From positions 1 through 45,899 of the forward strand of contig CALKJA010000113.1 in the NCBI GenBank assembly GCA_937995865.1: a stretch of DNA of 45,899 nucleotides, read 5' to 3'. Below, piece by piece: positions 17,578 through 27,620 of this stretch. This DNA is from an uncultured Paracoccaceae bacterium (lineage in GTDB: Bacteria; Pseudomonadota; Alphaproteobacteria; Rhodobacterales; Rhodobacteraceae). The stretch's first letter is position 1. Each line of letters opens with the position of its first letter. The notes beneath the pieces are model-generated. The model had not been told where the DNA came from and did not search any database. It was given only the letters and a program-made list of their open reading frames with translations. The position numbers were made by a program, and so were the translations under genes.

Positions 17578-18297
17578 TCAATCGGTGGCGCGGTCTGAAA
17601 TGGCAAGGATGGGACCCATAAGCGCGCCTCCATCGCTCCGCCGGTTTTCGCGGTCATAAAGGCGCGAGATGGATCCATCGAGAAACAACGCATTTCGCAC
17701 GCCTAAATAGTCACGAAAAAGCGATCCGAATTCGTGAAAGGTCACGGCATTGCTTGTTATGGCAAGAAAAAGAGTTTCGCCATCTTCCGAGACTCCAACG
17801 CCGTTGCGCCGCTTGCGAGATGTGCTGTCCTCAAGGAACCTTGGGTGCAGCTCGCCATCTATCACGAGCATCGGGCCGGATTGAGTGGCGTGGTCACAAG
17901 TCGGGGCCGCCGAGACATAGCTGAGCGTTTCGTAGATCTCAGCGCTCGCGCTATTGAGACACAAGACACCGTTGGGCAAGAGGCCAAAGTTGCCCGGCCC
18001 AGCATTCGGGACAACGCGCATCACCTCTTCGCCGTTTTCGATGTAGTGTCCAACCGGCCTTCGATCCGCGTGGTACATGCCGCCATTCATGGCGATGGAA
18101 ACTTGCGGCGGAAGCCGTGAGAAATCGCCATAAACTGAGCCGTTCTCGTCCCGTAAGAAGAGTTCCGCCTTTTGCTCGCTTAGATTGACCGTGCAAAGCG
18201 TGTAACGGTTGCTTTCATAGGCAATATTCTCGCAGCCTGCCTGCGCAGCAGCAGGTGCCACAAGAGCAAGGATAGTTGCGCTAACCCTCAAGATCAC
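17578..18297 (-). CDS. exported phosphodiester-glycosidase-like protein (DUF2233/NAGPA)
   Basis: The product of about 239 residues begins with a signal peptide ([20 protein letters not shown]) and continues into a NAGPA/DUF2233 domain: [74 protein letters not shown] and [17 protein letters not shown]. The Asn-Gly-Gly and Leu-Asp-Gly loops are the family's conserved core. Related proteins hydrolyse sugar-1-phosphodiesters, possibly in cell-wall or exopolysaccharide turnover. GTG 18297 has GAGG 6 bases upstream, inside the end of rbfA; ATG 18309 is an alternative without a ribosome site. It lies between rbfA and truB in one minus-strand unit. Confidence 0.78.
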   Translation of the reverse strand: MILRVSATILALVAPAAAQAGCENIAYESNRYTLCTVNLSEQKAELFLRDENGSVYGDFSRLPPQVSIAMNGGMYHADRRPVGHYIENGEEVMRVVPNAGPGNFGLLPNGVLCLNSASAEIYETLSYVSAAPTCDHATQSGPMLVIDGELHPRFLEDSTSRKRRNGVGVSEDGETLFLAITSNAVTFHEFGSLFRDYLGVRNALFLDGSISRLYDRENRRSDGGALMGPILAISDRATD

Positions 18298-18676
18298 GCC
18301 GCACCTCATCGCGCGCGAACATTGCGCGGGTTTCGTCCATACGGTCAAAGGTCTCATCAATTCGAAAACGTAGGTCAGGCGTGAATTTCAGGCCAGATTT
18401 CTTGCCAACGGCGCGGCGCATCTCGTGTTTGTTGCGGGCGAGCGCTTCGATCGCTTCCTTATGATGCTGGCCACCGAGCGGCATGACATACACGGTTGCA
18501 ATCTTCAGATCCGGGGAGGTCGTGACCTCGCTGACCGTAATCGACATGCGGCCGAGATCGGGATCGTGAATATCGCCGCGCTGAATCACCTCAGACAACG
18601 TCCGGCGGATGAGTTCACCAACCCGAAGTTGGCGTTGACTTGGCCCGGGGCCATCATGAAATTTGTTCTTACCCAT
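18281..18676 (-). CDS. rbfA: 30S ribosome-binding factor RbfA
   Basis: RbfA (131 residues from ATG 18676) binds the immature 30S subunit near the 5' end of 16S rRNA and assists late maturation and cold adaptation. The KH-like fold is represented by [46 protein letters not shown] and [14 protein letters not shown]. The frame is open up to 18724, but [16 protein letters not shown] is the usual start in this group. No strong ribosome site is seen. It is divergent from dapB with 93 bases between starts. Confidence 0.93.
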   Translation of the reverse strand: MGKNKFHDGPGPSQRQLRVGELIRRTLSEVIQRGDIHDPDLGRMSITVSEVTTSPDLKIATVYVMPLGGQHHKEAIEALARNKHEMRRAVGKKSGLKFTPDLRFRIDETFDRMDETRAMFARDEVRRDLEG

Positions 18677-18769
18677 GCGCGACAGATACGGGGCCGCGCG
18701 ACCGATTCCAAGGAGGCTTTGCATGCAGCCCGTCGTTCAGGCAAAAGGTCGCGAAGGATGGAGAACATT

Positions 18770-19582
18770 ATGACTGAGCTTCCTGGGATCGTAGTAACCG
18801 GTGCGTCGGGCCGAATGGGCCAGATGCTGATTGAAACGATATCCGCGTCAGATAAGGCGCGGCTGGTCGGAGCGGTTGAACGGACGGGTCATGAATGGGT
18901 CGGCCAAGATGTGGGTGTCGCGATGGGTGGTGCACCCTTAGGCGTGGCCGCCACCGATGATCCTCTCGAGGCATTTTCCAAAGCTCAGGGTGTGATCGAC
19001 TTTACTGCGCCTGAGGCAACGCTTGAATTCGCGGGTCTAGCGGCGCAAGCGCGCGCGGTGCACGTCATTGGAACAACCGGCATGGAGGCTGCTCAAATCG
19101 CGCGCCTTGAGCCTGCGGCGCGTCATGCGGTGATCGTTCGGGCGGGCAACATGTCACTTGGGGTGAACCTCCTTGTAAAGCTAACACAGCAAGTCGCCGC
19201 GGCGCTTGACGAAGACTTTGATATCGAGGTGATCGAAGCGCATCATCACCACAAGGTCGATGCGCCGTCAGGCACAGCGTTGATGTTAGGGCAAGCTGCT
19301 GCAGAGGGTCGGGGCGTGAGCCTTGAAACCCACGCGGATAACACACGCCATGGAATCACCGGCGCGCGCGAGCGTGGGCATATCGGGTTCTCCAATATCC
19401 GGGGAGGCGATATCGTGGGAGAACATGACGTTCTTTTTGCCGGGATGGGAGAAAGGATCGTTTTGCGCCATCTTGCCACAGATCGCGCCATTTTCGCGCG
19501 CGGCGCGCTTAAGGCGGCGCTTTGGGGGCAAGGGCGCAATCCGGGCCAATATGACATGATGGATGTACTTGGTCTTAGCTAA
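18770..19582 (+). CDS. dapB: 4-hydroxy-tetrahydrodipicolinate reductase
   Basis: DapB (270 residues) reduces hydroxy-tetrahydrodipicolinate with NAD(P)H in the lysine and diaminopimelate pathway. The nucleotide-binding loop GASGRMG is at residues 11-17 and the active-site motif [14 protein letters not shown] starts at residue 158; [15 protein letters not shown] is also typical. Start ATG 18770 has GGAG 6 bases upstream; a longer open frame overlaps rbfA antisense and is not used. Confidence 0.97.
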   Translation: MTELPGIVVTGASGRMGQMLIETISASDKARLVGAVERTGHEWVGQDVGVAMGGAPLGVAATDDPLEAFSKAQGVIDFTAPEATLEFAGLAAQARAVHVIGTTGMEAAQIARLEPAARHAVIVRAGNMSLGVNLLVKLTQQVAAALDEDFDIEVIEAHHHHKVDAPSGTALMLGQAAAEGRGVSLETHADNTRHGITGARERGHIGFSNIRGGDIVGEHDVLFAGMGERIVLRHLATDRAIFARGALKAALWGQGRNPGQYDMMDVLGLS

Positions 19583-19664
19583 GATCCGCCCAAAGTATTT
19601 CCTGCAAAACATCCGATCAACGCGACGGCTCGTATAAACGGGAAACGAGCTGAAAGAGGGTGTA

Positions 19665-20030
19665 ATGTTTCAGATATTCCTAAAGGCGATAGTCTTTGCG
19701 GTGGTAATTTGCGCCGCGGCCCCGATTGCCGCTCTCGAAAAAATTGAGTCTCGTAGCGAGTTTATTGAGGTGCTTTCGGGCCGCGATCTTAACATCCGCC
19801 TTTATGGGTTGGCTTTGTCAGTGACTCCTGATGGTCAGATCCAAGGCCGCGCTGTAGGGTTACCTGTGACAGGTGAATGGACATGGCAAAGCGGGTACTT
19901 CTGCCGAAGCTTAACTTGGGGCACGCGCGAACTTCCGTACAACTGTCAGAAAGTTGAAGTTGACGGAAACACTATGCGCTTCACCACGGACCAAGGCGCC
20001 GGAGACTATGCAGATTTTCGGCTTCGTTGA
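19665..20030 (+). CDS. small secreted protein, Rhodobacterales-specific, unknown function
   Basis: The 121-residue product has a signal peptide (MFQIFLKAIVFAVVICAAAPIAA). Its mature part repeats beta strands: NIRLYGLALSVTPDGQIQGRAVGLPVTGEWTWQSGYFCRSL and CQKVEVDGNTMRFTTDQGAGDYADFRLR. Two cysteines (YFCRSL, YNCQKV) may form a disulfide. Relatives next to dapB are often labelled dihydrodipicolinate reductase in databases, but there is no Rossmann fold and the label appears to be carried over from its neighbour. A small inverted repeat (19628-19633 with 19645-19650) precedes the ribosome site AGAGGG. Confidence 0.7.
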   Translation: MFQIFLKAIVFAVVICAAAPIAALEKIESRSEFIEVLSGRDLNIRLYGLALSVTPDGQIQGRAVGLPVTGEWTWQSGYFCRSLTWGTRELPYNCQKVEVDGNTMRFTTDQGAGDYADFRLR

Positions 20031-20059
20031 ACCCGGTTTAACTGTAGTAGGGAAGCCCA

Positions 20060-20278
20060 TCAAAAATCGATGGCGATCCCTTTCTTCTCCCAATCACCAT
20101 AGCGCACTGGCTCAGGACCATCACGGCCGCCGAGCTCATTAGGCATCGAAATTTGCCCCGCCTTTTTGCGCCGCTCAGCCGCTTCGGCAAGGGCGCGAAC
20201 AGCTTCAGGTGGCAGATCTCGCGCGGGCTTTTGTTCTGAACGCACTTCGGAGGTGTGGGATGGATTGTCATTTGCCAT
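20060..20278 (-). CDS. DUF1674 / SDHAF4-like succinate dehydrogenase assembly factor
   Basis: This 72-residue protein ends in the family hallmark GGRDGPEPVRYGDWEKKGIAIDF, shared with eukaryotic SDHAF4, which binds flavinylated SdhA and protects it before complex II assembles. The upstream part is charged and low-complexity (LPPEAVRALAEAAERRKKAG), as in other alphaproteobacterial members. Its role in bacteria is inferred from the mitochondrial homologue. It is divergent from rsmB with 44 bases between starts. Confidence 0.88.
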   Translation of the reverse strand: MANDNPSHTSEVRSEQKPARDLPPEAVRALAEAAERRKKAGQISMPNELGGRDGPEPVRYGDWEKKGIAIDF

Positions 20279-20322
20279 ACGGGTGATATACGCCGCTCTT
20301 CTCGAATGTCCAAGGAGCGCAC

Positions 20323-21612
20323 ATGCCGCAGCCCGCCTCGCAGACCCCGCATCCCGCCCGTCGCGCCGCGTTGCGCCTGATGCTTGGTGTAATGGATGAG
20401 CAGCGTATGATCTCGGACCTTACGGCACAACCATGGTTTCATGAATATGACGCGCCGGACCGCGCGCGGGGTACGCGCCTCGCGTTGGAAGCATTGCGTG
20501 GTATGGATCGCGCGGACCGGGTGCTGAAGCCTTTGCTCCGCAAGGCCCCGCCTCTTGAGGTCCACAACATTCTGCGCCTTGGCTTGATTGAAATGGCCGC
20601 GCTTGGTGAGGCGCCACACGGTGTGGTGAATGATATGGTTGCAGCCGCAGGGCGCGGGAAGCGAACCCAAGCATACAAGGGCATGGTGAATGCAGTGCTG
20701 CGCCGAGCGCAGGAAGCCGCCGATGGAAAATGGGGTAAGATGCCGGTCCCGCGTTTGCCAAAATGGCTGCGTGGCCCGCTTATGGATGCGTATGGAAACG
20801 GCCCGATGATGGCTATGGAAAGCGCGCACCTGAAAGGTGCTCCCTTAGATGTAACGGCCAAAGCGGATGCTTCTGCAGTTGCTGATGCGCTAAACGGTAA
20901 GCTATTGCCAACGGGATCTATTCGGCTGACGGCGCCGGGTCAGGTTTCAACGCTACCAGGCTATGAGTCTGGCGATTGGTGGGTGCAGGATGCGGCAGCA
21001 GCGCTTCCTGTTCAGATCTTGGCCCCAAAGCCGGGAGAAGAGATAGCGGATCTTTGCGCCGCACCGGGCGGCAAGACAATGCAGCTTGCTTCAGCGGGGG
21101 CAAACGTGACGGCAGTTGATGCGTCAGAGCATAGGCTTGGACGGGTTGCCGAGAATTTGGGCCGTACTGGGCTTGCTGCGCAGATAGAAGTTGCAGATGT
21201 GCTTTCATTTTCGGGCGGGCCATTTGATGCTGTGCTTTTGGATGCGCCATGTAGTGCGACTGGCACAATCCGGCGCCATCCTGACTTGCCACATGCGCGG
21301 GATGGGCATGGGATCTCTGAGCTTATTGCGTTGCAAATCAAAATGATCGATCGCGCCGTGAAGCTGCTCAAACCCGGCGGGAGATTGCTCTATTGCACAT
21401 GTTCTCTTTTGCCAGATGAGGGTGAGGTGCAGGTTGAAGAGGCATTGGAGCGGCACCCAATCCTGACAGCCGATCGGACTGCGCTTGATCTTGCAGGCAT
21501 AGATCCATCATGGGTTACCGAAGAAGGTGGCCTGCGTTTACGCCCAGATTATTGGAGTGCTGATGGTGGTATGGACGGGTTTTATATCGCCTGTTTGCGC
21601 CACACAGGCTAA
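20323..21612 (+). CDS. rsmB: RsmB/NOP-family 16S rRNA cytosine-C5 methyltransferase
   Basis: The 429-residue product has an N-terminal NusB-like RNA-binding domain (about 1-130, with VLKPLLRKAPPLEVHNILRLGLIEMAALGEAPHGVVNDMV) and a C-terminal SAM-dependent methyltransferase. SAM motif I is ADLCAAPGGKTMQLA. The two catalytic cysteines are Cys310 in LLDAPCSATGTIRRHPD and Cys360 in LLYCTCSLLPDEGE, where Cys360 is the nucleophile. E. coli RsmB methylates C967 of 16S rRNA. The heparinase-like gene and purH follow on the same strand. Confidence 0.92.
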   Translation: MPQPASQTPHPARRAALRLMLGVMDEQRMISDLTAQPWFHEYDAPDRARGTRLALEALRGMDRADRVLKPLLRKAPPLEVHNILRLGLIEMAALGEAPHGVVNDMVAAAGRGKRTQAYKGMVNAVLRRAQEAADGKWGKMPVPRLPKWLRGPLMDAYGNGPMMAMESAHLKGAPLDVTAKADASAVADALNGKLLPTGSIRLTAPGQVSTLPGYESGDWWVQDAAAALPVQILAPKPGEEIADLCAAPGGKTMQLASAGANVTAVDASEHRLGRVAENLGRTGLAAQIEVADVLSFSGGPFDAVLLDAPCSATGTIRRHPDLPHARDGHGISELIALQIKMIDRAVKLLKPGGRLLYCTCSLLPDEGEVQVEEALERHPILTADRTALDLAGIDPSWVTEEGGLRLRPDYWSADGGMDGFYIACLRHTG

Positions 21613-21786
21613 GGGTCGCTGACAAGTTCAAAAGCGGGGTGACTTGACCCAATTGCCCGGCTAGATTGCCGCTAAGAGCCAAAGAGCCACCTTGCAGTCA
21701 TCCTTGAGGCCAAAGACCGTGTGTCGTTGCACCTACATAAGTAGCCCGATGGGCATTCGCGAGGGTACTCTAACGGGAAGCCTATT

Positions 21787-23598
21787 GTGAAATCGCGCGC
21801 TGAACCAACAGGGAGTTCCGGTGTTAATCCTGGCCCGCTGCCGATGCGGACTCGGATGTTGACCCGTATTCACGCGCGTTACGCTGGGATGAAGCGCCCC
21901 GCGACCGCCTTTAACAGCCAGCCAGAACCACGATGGATCGGGCATTTCGCCAAGGGCCGACAGCTTGTTGCTGGCAACTATTTGTTTGCAGGCTATCTTG
22001 TTGAGGCGGGTGCAAACACGCTCTTGTGGGACGTGCCGCCGCCTGCGCCCAGCTTTGAGGAAGATGCACACGGGTTCTTGTGGCTTGATGATTTGGCAGC
22101 CGTTGGCGATGGCCGTGCACGCGAGTTGGCGCAGGCTTGGAGTTATGCTTGGATTGCGCGATATGGGCGGGGTACAGGACCGGGTTGGACGCCAGACCTA
22201 ACGGGGCGGCGTTTGATCCGCTGGATCAATCACGCTCTCTTTGTGCTCTCCGGCCGCAATGACAACGATGTGTTCCTACGTGCGTTAGCGCGGCAAACGC
22301 ATTTTCTTGCAAGGCGTTGGAAAGCCACAACGCCGGGTTTGCCACGTATTGAGGCGCTGACAGGCCTCATATATGCCGGGTTGTCGCTTTCTGGGATGGA
22401 ACAATATGTGCCAGACTCCATCGTTGCTTTGGGCCGTTCCTGTAAGTCGCAGATCGATGCGCAAGGTGGGCTGGTTACGCGTAACCCCGAAGAGTTGCTT
22501 GAGATCTTTACCCTGTTGAATTGGTCTGCGCTGGCCTTGCGCGAAGCTGATCGAGATCCAGCGCCAGCCCATCTTGACGCAATTGAGCGTATCGCACCGG
22601 TTCTGCGTGCTTTGCGCCATGCAGATGGCGGGTTGGCGCGATTTCACGGCGGCGGGCGTGGGTTAGAAGGTCGGCTTGATGCGGCTTTGGCCTCGTCCGG
22701 GATCAAAGCTGAGGCGACCGCAGATATGGCAATGGGCTATGCACGCATGAATGCCGGCCGCACGACCGTTATCATGGACGCCGCCCGACCGCCCGTTGGC
22801 GCGGCAAGCCAAAACGCACATGCGTCGACCCTCGCATTTGAACTCACTTCAGGCCGCCGCCCCTTGATTGTAAACTGTGGCTCTGGGTCGGTTTTTGGTG
22901 AAGATTGGCAGCGGGCCGGGCGCGCAACGCCCAGCCATTCAACGCTCGGGCTTGATGGCTATTCCTCGTCAAGGCTTGCTCATGCGCGGGGCAATGCAGA
23001 CCGGCGGCGCGAAACACTCGCAGATGGCCCAAAAGAAGTTCTGGGCGAACGACGCCTCACTGATTTCGCGATCCGGCAACAGGCAAGCCATGATGGGTAT
23101 CGCACCACACATGGGCTGGTCCATGTTCGCACGCTTGAGCTCACCCATAACGGGCGGGGCATTGCCGGCGAAGATCTGCTGGTGGCACTGAACGACCGCG
23201 ACCGGGCTCTTTTGAACAAGCAAATTGATTCATCTGGCCTGCGAGGGGTCGATTTTACAATCCGCTTTCATCTGCACCCAGAGGTAGACGCCGTACAGGA
23301 TATGGGCGGGAAAGCGGTGTCGATTGCGCTAAAGAGCGGTGAAATTTGGGTGTTTCGCCATGATGCCAAGGCAGCTTTGTCGCTTGAACCGTCTGTCTAC
23401 CTTGAAAAGGGCCGCCTGCGTCCGCGCGGTACTGAGCAGATCGTTCTTAGTGGCCGCGCATTGGAGGAAACCAATCGCATCAGGTGGTCACTGGCCAAAG
23501 CCCAAGAAACTCCGCTATCTATCCGCGACTTCAAGCGGGATGGACCGCTTGGCGATGACCCATACGACCCAGATGCTTCTGGTGACCGTGACTATTAA
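21787..23598 (+). CDS. heparinase II/III-family protein
   Basis: The product of about 603 residues has an N-terminal alpha-toroid region ([45 protein letters not shown]) and a C-terminal beta-sandwich with [38 protein letters not shown] and [18 protein letters not shown]. This is the heparinase II/III layout of polysaccharide lyases, but the substrate is unknown and several alphaproteobacterial members lie in housekeeping loci like this one rather than in polysaccharide clusters. No signal peptide is obvious. The start is uncertain between GTG 21787 and ATG 21844 or 21853. It sits between rsmB and purH, with only 14 bases to purH. Confidence 0.85.
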   Translation: MKSRAEPTGSSGVNPGPLPMRTRMLTRIHARYAGMKRPATAFNSQPEPRWIGHFAKGRQLVAGNYLFAGYLVEAGANTLLWDVPPPAPSFEEDAHGFLWLDDLAAVGDGRARELAQAWSYAWIARYGRGTGPGWTPDLTGRRLIRWINHALFVLSGRNDNDVFLRALARQTHFLARRWKATTPGLPRIEALTGLIYAGLSLSGMEQYVPDSIVALGRSCKSQIDAQGGLVTRNPEELLEIFTLLNWSALALREADRDPAPAHLDAIERIAPVLRALRHADGGLARFHGGGRGLEGRLDAALASSGIKAEATADMAMGYARMNAGRTTVIMDAARPPVGAASQNAHASTLAFELTSGRRPLIVNCGSGSVFGEDWQRAGRATPSHSTLGLDGYSSSRLAHARGNADRRRETLADGPKEVLGERRLTDFAIRQQASHDGYRTTHGLVHVRTLELTHNGRGIAGEDLLVALNDRDRALLNKQIDSSGLRGVDFTIRFHLHPEVDAVQDMGGKAVSIALKSGEIWVFRHDAKAALSLEPSVYLEKGRLRPRGTEQIVLSGRALEETNRIRWSLAKAQETPLSIRDFKRDGPLGDDPYDPDASGDRDY

Positions 23599-23612
23599 CA
23601 AGGACTGCTTCT

Positions 23613-25199
23613 ATGCCTGATCTCGTGCCGCTCCGCCGCGCGCTTCTTTCTGTTTCCGACAAAACCGGCATCGTTGAGCTTGGCCAAGCTCTGGTTGAGA
23701 TTGGAGTGGAACTCATTTCGACCGGTGGGACATGCAAAGCGCTGCAAAACGCAGGACTGGCGGTGAAAGATATTTCTGAAATAACCGATTTTCCTGAGAT
23801 GATGGATGGCCGCGTAAAAACACTGCATCCAATTGTGCACGGTGGGCTTCTTGCTGTCAGAGACATTCCGGACCATGCAGCCTCGATGGAAGAGCACGGA
23901 ATTGGCGCAATCGATCTTGTTGTTGTCAATTTGTACCCGTTCGAAGCCACCGTCGCCAAAGGTGCAGAGTATGACGAGGTTATCGAGAACATTGACATCG
24001 GTGGCCCAGCAATGCTGCGTTCTGCAGCGAAGAACCATGCCTATGTTAACGTCGTTACAGATGTTGAGGACTATGATGCCTTGCTTGCACAATTGGCCGA
24101 ACATGACGGCGCAACAAGCTATGCATTCCGGCAGGCGCTTGCGTTGAATGCTTATGCACGCACTGCCGCCTATGACGCAGCCGTTTCGGGGTGGATGGCA
24201 GGCGCGTTAAAGACGCGTGCGCGCCGGTTTTCTGTGGCAGGCACACTGCGCCAAGAAATGCGCTATGGTGAGAACCCTCACCAGAATGCGGCGTTTTATG
24301 TTGATGGATCGGATCGTACCGGTGTCGCCACTGCTGAACAGCATCAGGGTAAAGAGCTGTCATATAACAATATCAACGATACTGATGCCGCGTTTGAGCT
24401 TGTATCAGAATTTGCGCCTGAAAAAGGGCCAGCTTGCGCAATCATAAAACACGCAAACCCCTGCGGCGTTGCAACAGGCAAAACGCTGTCCGAAGCATAC
24501 GAGCGCGCCTTTCAGTGCGACCAAACATCGGCCTTTGGCGGAATCGTTGCACTGAACCAGCCGCTTGATGGTCCGACGGCGGAGGATATCGTTCAAATCT
24601 TCACTGAGGTTGTGATCGCTCCGAGCGCGAATGAAGAGGCCCGGGCAGTTTTTGCGGCGAAGAAAAATCTTAGGCTTCTCACAACGGATGGGTTGGCCAA
24701 TCCGCGCGATGCCGCTCCGTATATGAAGCAGGTCGCAGGAGGGTTCTTGTTGCAGGACAAGGACGTTGGCCATGTTTCCTCGGATGAATTGAAGATCGTG
24801 ACCAAACGTGCGCCTTCCGAACAGGAATTGGCGGACCTCATGTTTGCTTGGATTGTGGCCAAGCATGTGAAATCTAATGCCATCGTTTATGCCAAGGACG
24901 GTGCGACCGTGGGTGTGGGCGCGGGCCAGATGAGCCGGGTAGACAGCACACGCATCGCTGCCCAAAAGGCGCGCGATATGGCGGAAGCGCTTGGCTTGCC
25001 TGAGCCACTAACCCAAGGCTCTGTTGCTGCGTCTGACGCTTTCTTTCCCTTTGCTGACGGGCTTTTGACGGTTGCCGAAGCGGGCGCAACAGCGGTGATT
25101 CAGCCTGGCGGATCTATGCGTGATGCCGATGTTATTGCTGCCGCAGATGAGGCGGGGCTGGCGATGGTATTCACTGGTCAGCGGCATTTCCGGCACTGA
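23613..25199 (+). CDS. purH: bifunctional AICAR transformylase / IMP cyclohydrolase
   Basis: PurH (528 residues) carries out the last two steps of IMP synthesis. The N-terminal MGS-like IMP cyclohydrolase domain shows [32 protein letters not shown] and [17 protein letters not shown]. The C-terminal formyltransferase domain has [13 protein letters not shown], the catalytic Lys279-His280 in [11 protein letters not shown], and [17 protein letters not shown] before the final [12 protein letters not shown]. Its stop shares a base with the lspA start, so the genes are coupled. Confidence 0.97.
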   Translation: MPDLVPLRRALLSVSDKTGIVELGQALVEIGVELISTGGTCKALQNAGLAVKDISEITDFPEMMDGRVKTLHPIVHGGLLAVRDIPDHAASMEEHGIGAIDLVVVNLYPFEATVAKGAEYDEVIENIDIGGPAMLRSAAKNHAYVNVVTDVEDYDALLAQLAEHDGATSYAFRQALALNAYARTAAYDAAVSGWMAGALKTRARRFSVAGTLRQEMRYGENPHQNAAFYVDGSDRTGVATAEQHQGKELSYNNINDTDAAFELVSEFAPEKGPACAIIKHANPCGVATGKTLSEAYERAFQCDQTSAFGGIVALNQPLDGPTAEDIVQIFTEVVIAPSANEEARAVFAAKKNLRLLTTDGLANPRDAAPYMKQVAGGFLLQDKDVGHVSSDELKIVTKRAPSEQELADLMFAWIVAKHVKSNAIVYAKDGATVGVGAGQMSRVDSTRIAAQKARDMAEALGLPEPLTQGSVAASDAFFPFADGLLTVAEAGATAVIQPGGSMRDADVIAAADEAGLAMVFTGQRHFRH

Positions 25200-25672
25200 T
25201 GCGCGCGCTTTGGATCTCTGCTGTCGCACTTTTTGTGATCGACCAACTCAGCAAGTGGTATATTGTCCACTTTCTTGAGTTGGATCGACGGCTTGCGCTC
25301 GATGTTTTGCCGCCCTTTCTCAACTTGCGGATGACATGGAACTACGGGATCAACTTTGGCCTTTTTGCAGGTGATAATGACAAGACCCGCTGGATTCTCA
25401 TTGGCATCGCCTTTGTGATTTGCGGAGTTGTGCTGTGGTGGATGCGCCGGGAAGTCAAGCCGCTAGCCTTTATCTCAGCGGGGCTTTTGATCGGCGGTGC
25501 TCTTGGCAATGTCATAGATCGGGTTCTCTATGGTGCGGTGGCAGATTTTCTCAATATGAGCTGCTGTGGTTTCAGCAATCCGTATGCCTTCAATATTGCT
25601 GATATCTCGATTTTTATAGGGGCCGTTGGGCTTGTTTTCTTCGCAAGCGATGATGCGGACAGGAAGGCGTGA
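25199..25672 (+). CDS. lspA: lipoprotein signal peptidase (signal peptidase II)
   Basis: This 157-residue inner-membrane aspartic protease cuts signal peptides from prolipoproteins. Four membrane helices are visible, and the two catalytic aspartates are Asp116 in NVIDRVLYGAVADF and Asp135 in FNIADISIFIGA. WNYGINFGLF matches the conserved asparagine region. ATG 25199 overlaps the purH stop by one base (TGATG). A lipoprotein, a likely substrate of this enzyme, is encoded just downstream. Confidence 0.95.
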   Translation: MRALWISAVALFVIDQLSKWYIVHFLELDRRLALDVLPPFLNLRMTWNYGINFGLFAGDNDKTRWILIGIAFVICGVVLWWMRREVKPLAFISAGLLIGGALGNVIDRVLYGAVADFLNMSCCGFSNPYAFNIADISIFIGAVGLVFFASDDADRKA

Positions 25673-25719
25673 CTATGCTGTTCGGCTGGGGTAAAGAGGA
25701 GCTAGGGAAAGGGGTGCAT

Positions 25720-26187
25720 ATGCGCTGGATTATTGTAAGTTTTGCGATGCTTGGCCTCGCTGCCTGCTCTGGTGGAGTGAGCGAAGGGCCGGACGAATTT
25801 TCTGTCGTGCCCAGCTCTGAGCTGGAGCAACCAATAAGCTACAATGACCTTCCGATCCCGACACCGGGTGCGTCCAACCGCGCGGATGTTAACCCAAACG
25901 CAGATGCAATTGCAGTGTTAGGTGGGCGCGTTCAAAGTGGCAGGATTCCTGCAAGTGACGGTGCAATCGTGCGTCACACGTCGCGTTTTGGCGTTGATCC
26001 TTCGATCCGGCCTGAGCTGTTTACGGTGGATAAGCGGCTGCACAAAAATCGCGGTCGTTTTACACTCCTAAGGGGGCGTGCCTCCTATCTTGAGACTTAC
26101 CGGCGGCAAACGCTTGATCCTTACCGTGAGCTTGAGCGCTTTCGCGCGGCTGGGGTAAAAGTGCCAACGGCGCCACCCGCACGCTAA
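25720..26187 (+). CDS. DUF3035 lipoprotein
   Basis: The 155-residue product has a lipoprotein signal MRWIIVSFAMLGLAAC with lipobox LAAC and Cys16. The mature part is proline-rich near its start (DEFSVVPSSELEQP, DLPIPTPG) and ends in a basic, probably helical region with LETYRRQTLDPYRELERFRAAGV. DUF3035 lipoproteins in Rhodobacterales keep this position between lspA and paired M16 peptidases; an envelope role is inferred, not shown. A frame from 25669 is open, but ATG 25720 gives the proper signal peptide and has AAAGGGG upstream. Confidence 0.8.
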   Translation: MRWIIVSFAMLGLAACSGGVSEGPDEFSVVPSSELEQPISYNDLPIPTPGASNRADVNPNADAIAVLGGRVQSGRIPASDGAIVRHTSRFGVDPSIRPELFTVDKRLHKNRGRFTLLRGRASYLETYRRQTLDPYRELERFRAAGVKVPTAPPAR

Positions 26188-26261
26188 CCAATCGTCACAA
26201 GGCCGTTAGCAATCTTGAATGACGGCAATTGCGGCGTAACTCTGCACCAAGGAGGACCGCC

Positions 26262-27620
26262 ATGTTCCGTATTCCCAGCTTGATTGCTGCTGTCACTGCC
26301 TTGCCTTTCACAGGCCTTCCGGCCCTTTCGGCGGATGGGATAACCCAATACGCGCTTGATAATGGGATGGACGTCCTTGTGATCGAAGACCGGCGTGCGC
26401 CGGTTGTCGTGCATATGGTGTGGTACAACGTGGGTAGTGCCGATGAGCCCGCGGGCGTCAGCGGCATTGCGCACTATCTTGAGCACCTAATGTTCAAAGC
26501 GACAGAGAATCTTGAAGCAGGAGAGTTCAGTCGCACCGTCACGGAAAATGGCGGCCAAGACAACGCTTTCACGAGCTTTGATTACACGGCCTATTTCCAA
26601 CGTGTTGCCTCAGACAGGTTGCCCTTGATGATGGAGATGGAGGCGGACCGGATGGCCAATCTTCGCCTTGTTGAAGGCGATATTGCGACTGAGCGCAGCG
26701 TTGTTATCGAAGAGCGCAACCAACGCACAGACAGCTCCCCCGGTGGGCAGTTCCGCGAACAGATGCGCGCTGCCCAGTTTCTCAATCACCGCTACGGCGT
26801 ACCCATCATAGGGTGGCGCCATGAGATTGAAGAGTTGGGCCTTGAAGATGCACAAGCGTTTTACAAGGCGCATTATGCACCTAACAATGCAACTCTGATT
26901 GTCGCTGGCGATGTAAACCCAGAAGACGTGCTTACGCTAGCCAAGGAGCATTACGGCTCAATTCCAGCCAACCCTGCGATAACCGAGCGTGCCCGTACAC
27001 AAGAACCGCCGCAACTGTCAGAACGCCGTTTGGTGCTTCGCGATGCTCGCGTCGCGCAGCCTTACGTCACGCGCAGCTATCTTGCCCCTGAACGCAACGC
27101 AGGTCAGCAAGAGGAGGCTGCAGCCCTCTTTATGCTTGCGCGTATCCTTGGTGGATCCGGCGCGACGTCTGTCTTGGGCAACGCGCTGGAATTTGAAAGC
27201 AAGCAGGCCGTCTACACGAGCGCGTTTTACGACGATGTGTCCCTTGACCAATCTACTTTTGGTTTGGTGGCCGTGCCGGTGCCGGATGTGAGCCTTGAGG
27301 AAATCGAAGCTGCGATGGATCAAGTGATTGTGGAGTTCATGAACGAAGGGGTGGATCCGGATCAACTCGAACGTTTGAAAACGCAAGTGCGCGCCTCAAA
27401 CATTTACGCCCAAGATGATGTGAACGGGCTCGCGCGGCGCTACGGTGCGGCGCTCACCTCTGGCCTAACAGTGCAGGATGTACAGGAATGGCCAGCGCTT
27501 TTAGAGGCGGTCACAGAAGATGACATCCTTGCCGCCGCTGCGCGTGTATTTGATCGCTCCAACGCCGTAACAGGTTGGCTCATGCAGCCTGAGCAACCGA
27601 CCGAAGAGGTGTCCCAATGA
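26262..27620 (+). CDS. M16 family zinc metallopeptidase, catalytic subunit
   Basis: The 452-residue product begins with a signal peptide (MFRIPSLIAAVTALPFTGLPALSA), so it acts in the periplasm. The inverted zinc motif HxxEH is intact at His71, Glu74 and His75 (AHYLEHLMFK), with the distal ligand probably Glu151 in VVIEERNQR. GYVxxA-like and YGxPxxGWRHEIE segments complete the N-terminal M16 half. GGAGGA precedes ATG 26262. It overlaps by 4 bases with a second M16 gene lacking the zinc motif; such pairs form a heterodimeric clamshell that degrades peptides. Confidence 0.93.
   Translation: MFRIPSLIAAVTALPFTGLPALSADGITQYALDNGMDVLVIEDRRAPVVVHMVWYNVGSADEPAGVSGIAHYLEHLMFKATENLEAGEFSRTVTENGGQDNAFTSFDYTAYFQRVASDRLPLMMEMEADRMANLRLVEGDIATERSVVIEERNQRTDSSPGGQFREQMRAAQFLNHRYGVPIIGWRHEIEELGLEDAQAFYKAHYAPNNATLIVAGDVNPEDVLTLAKEHYGSIPANPAITERARTQEPPQLSERRLVLRDARVAQPYVTRSYLAPERNAGQQEEAAALFMLARILGGSGATSVLGNALEFESKQAVYTSAFYDDVSLDQSTFGLVAVPVPDVSLEEIEAAMDQVIVEFMNEGVDPDQLERLKTQVRASNIYAQDDVNGLARRYGAALTSGLTVQDVQEWPALLEAVTEDDILAAAARVFDRSNAVTGWLMQPEQPTEEVSQ

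Noticed and set aside
20038..20829. 263-codon minus-strand open frame over DUF1674 and rsmB
   Set aside because: It covers the DUF1674 gene in another frame and rsmB antisense, and shows no family similarity.
21613..21786. RpoE-type promoter (TCATCC ... TAAGTA) ahead of the heparinase-like gene
   Set aside because: The two hexamers are about 34 bases apart, far beyond the working spacing.
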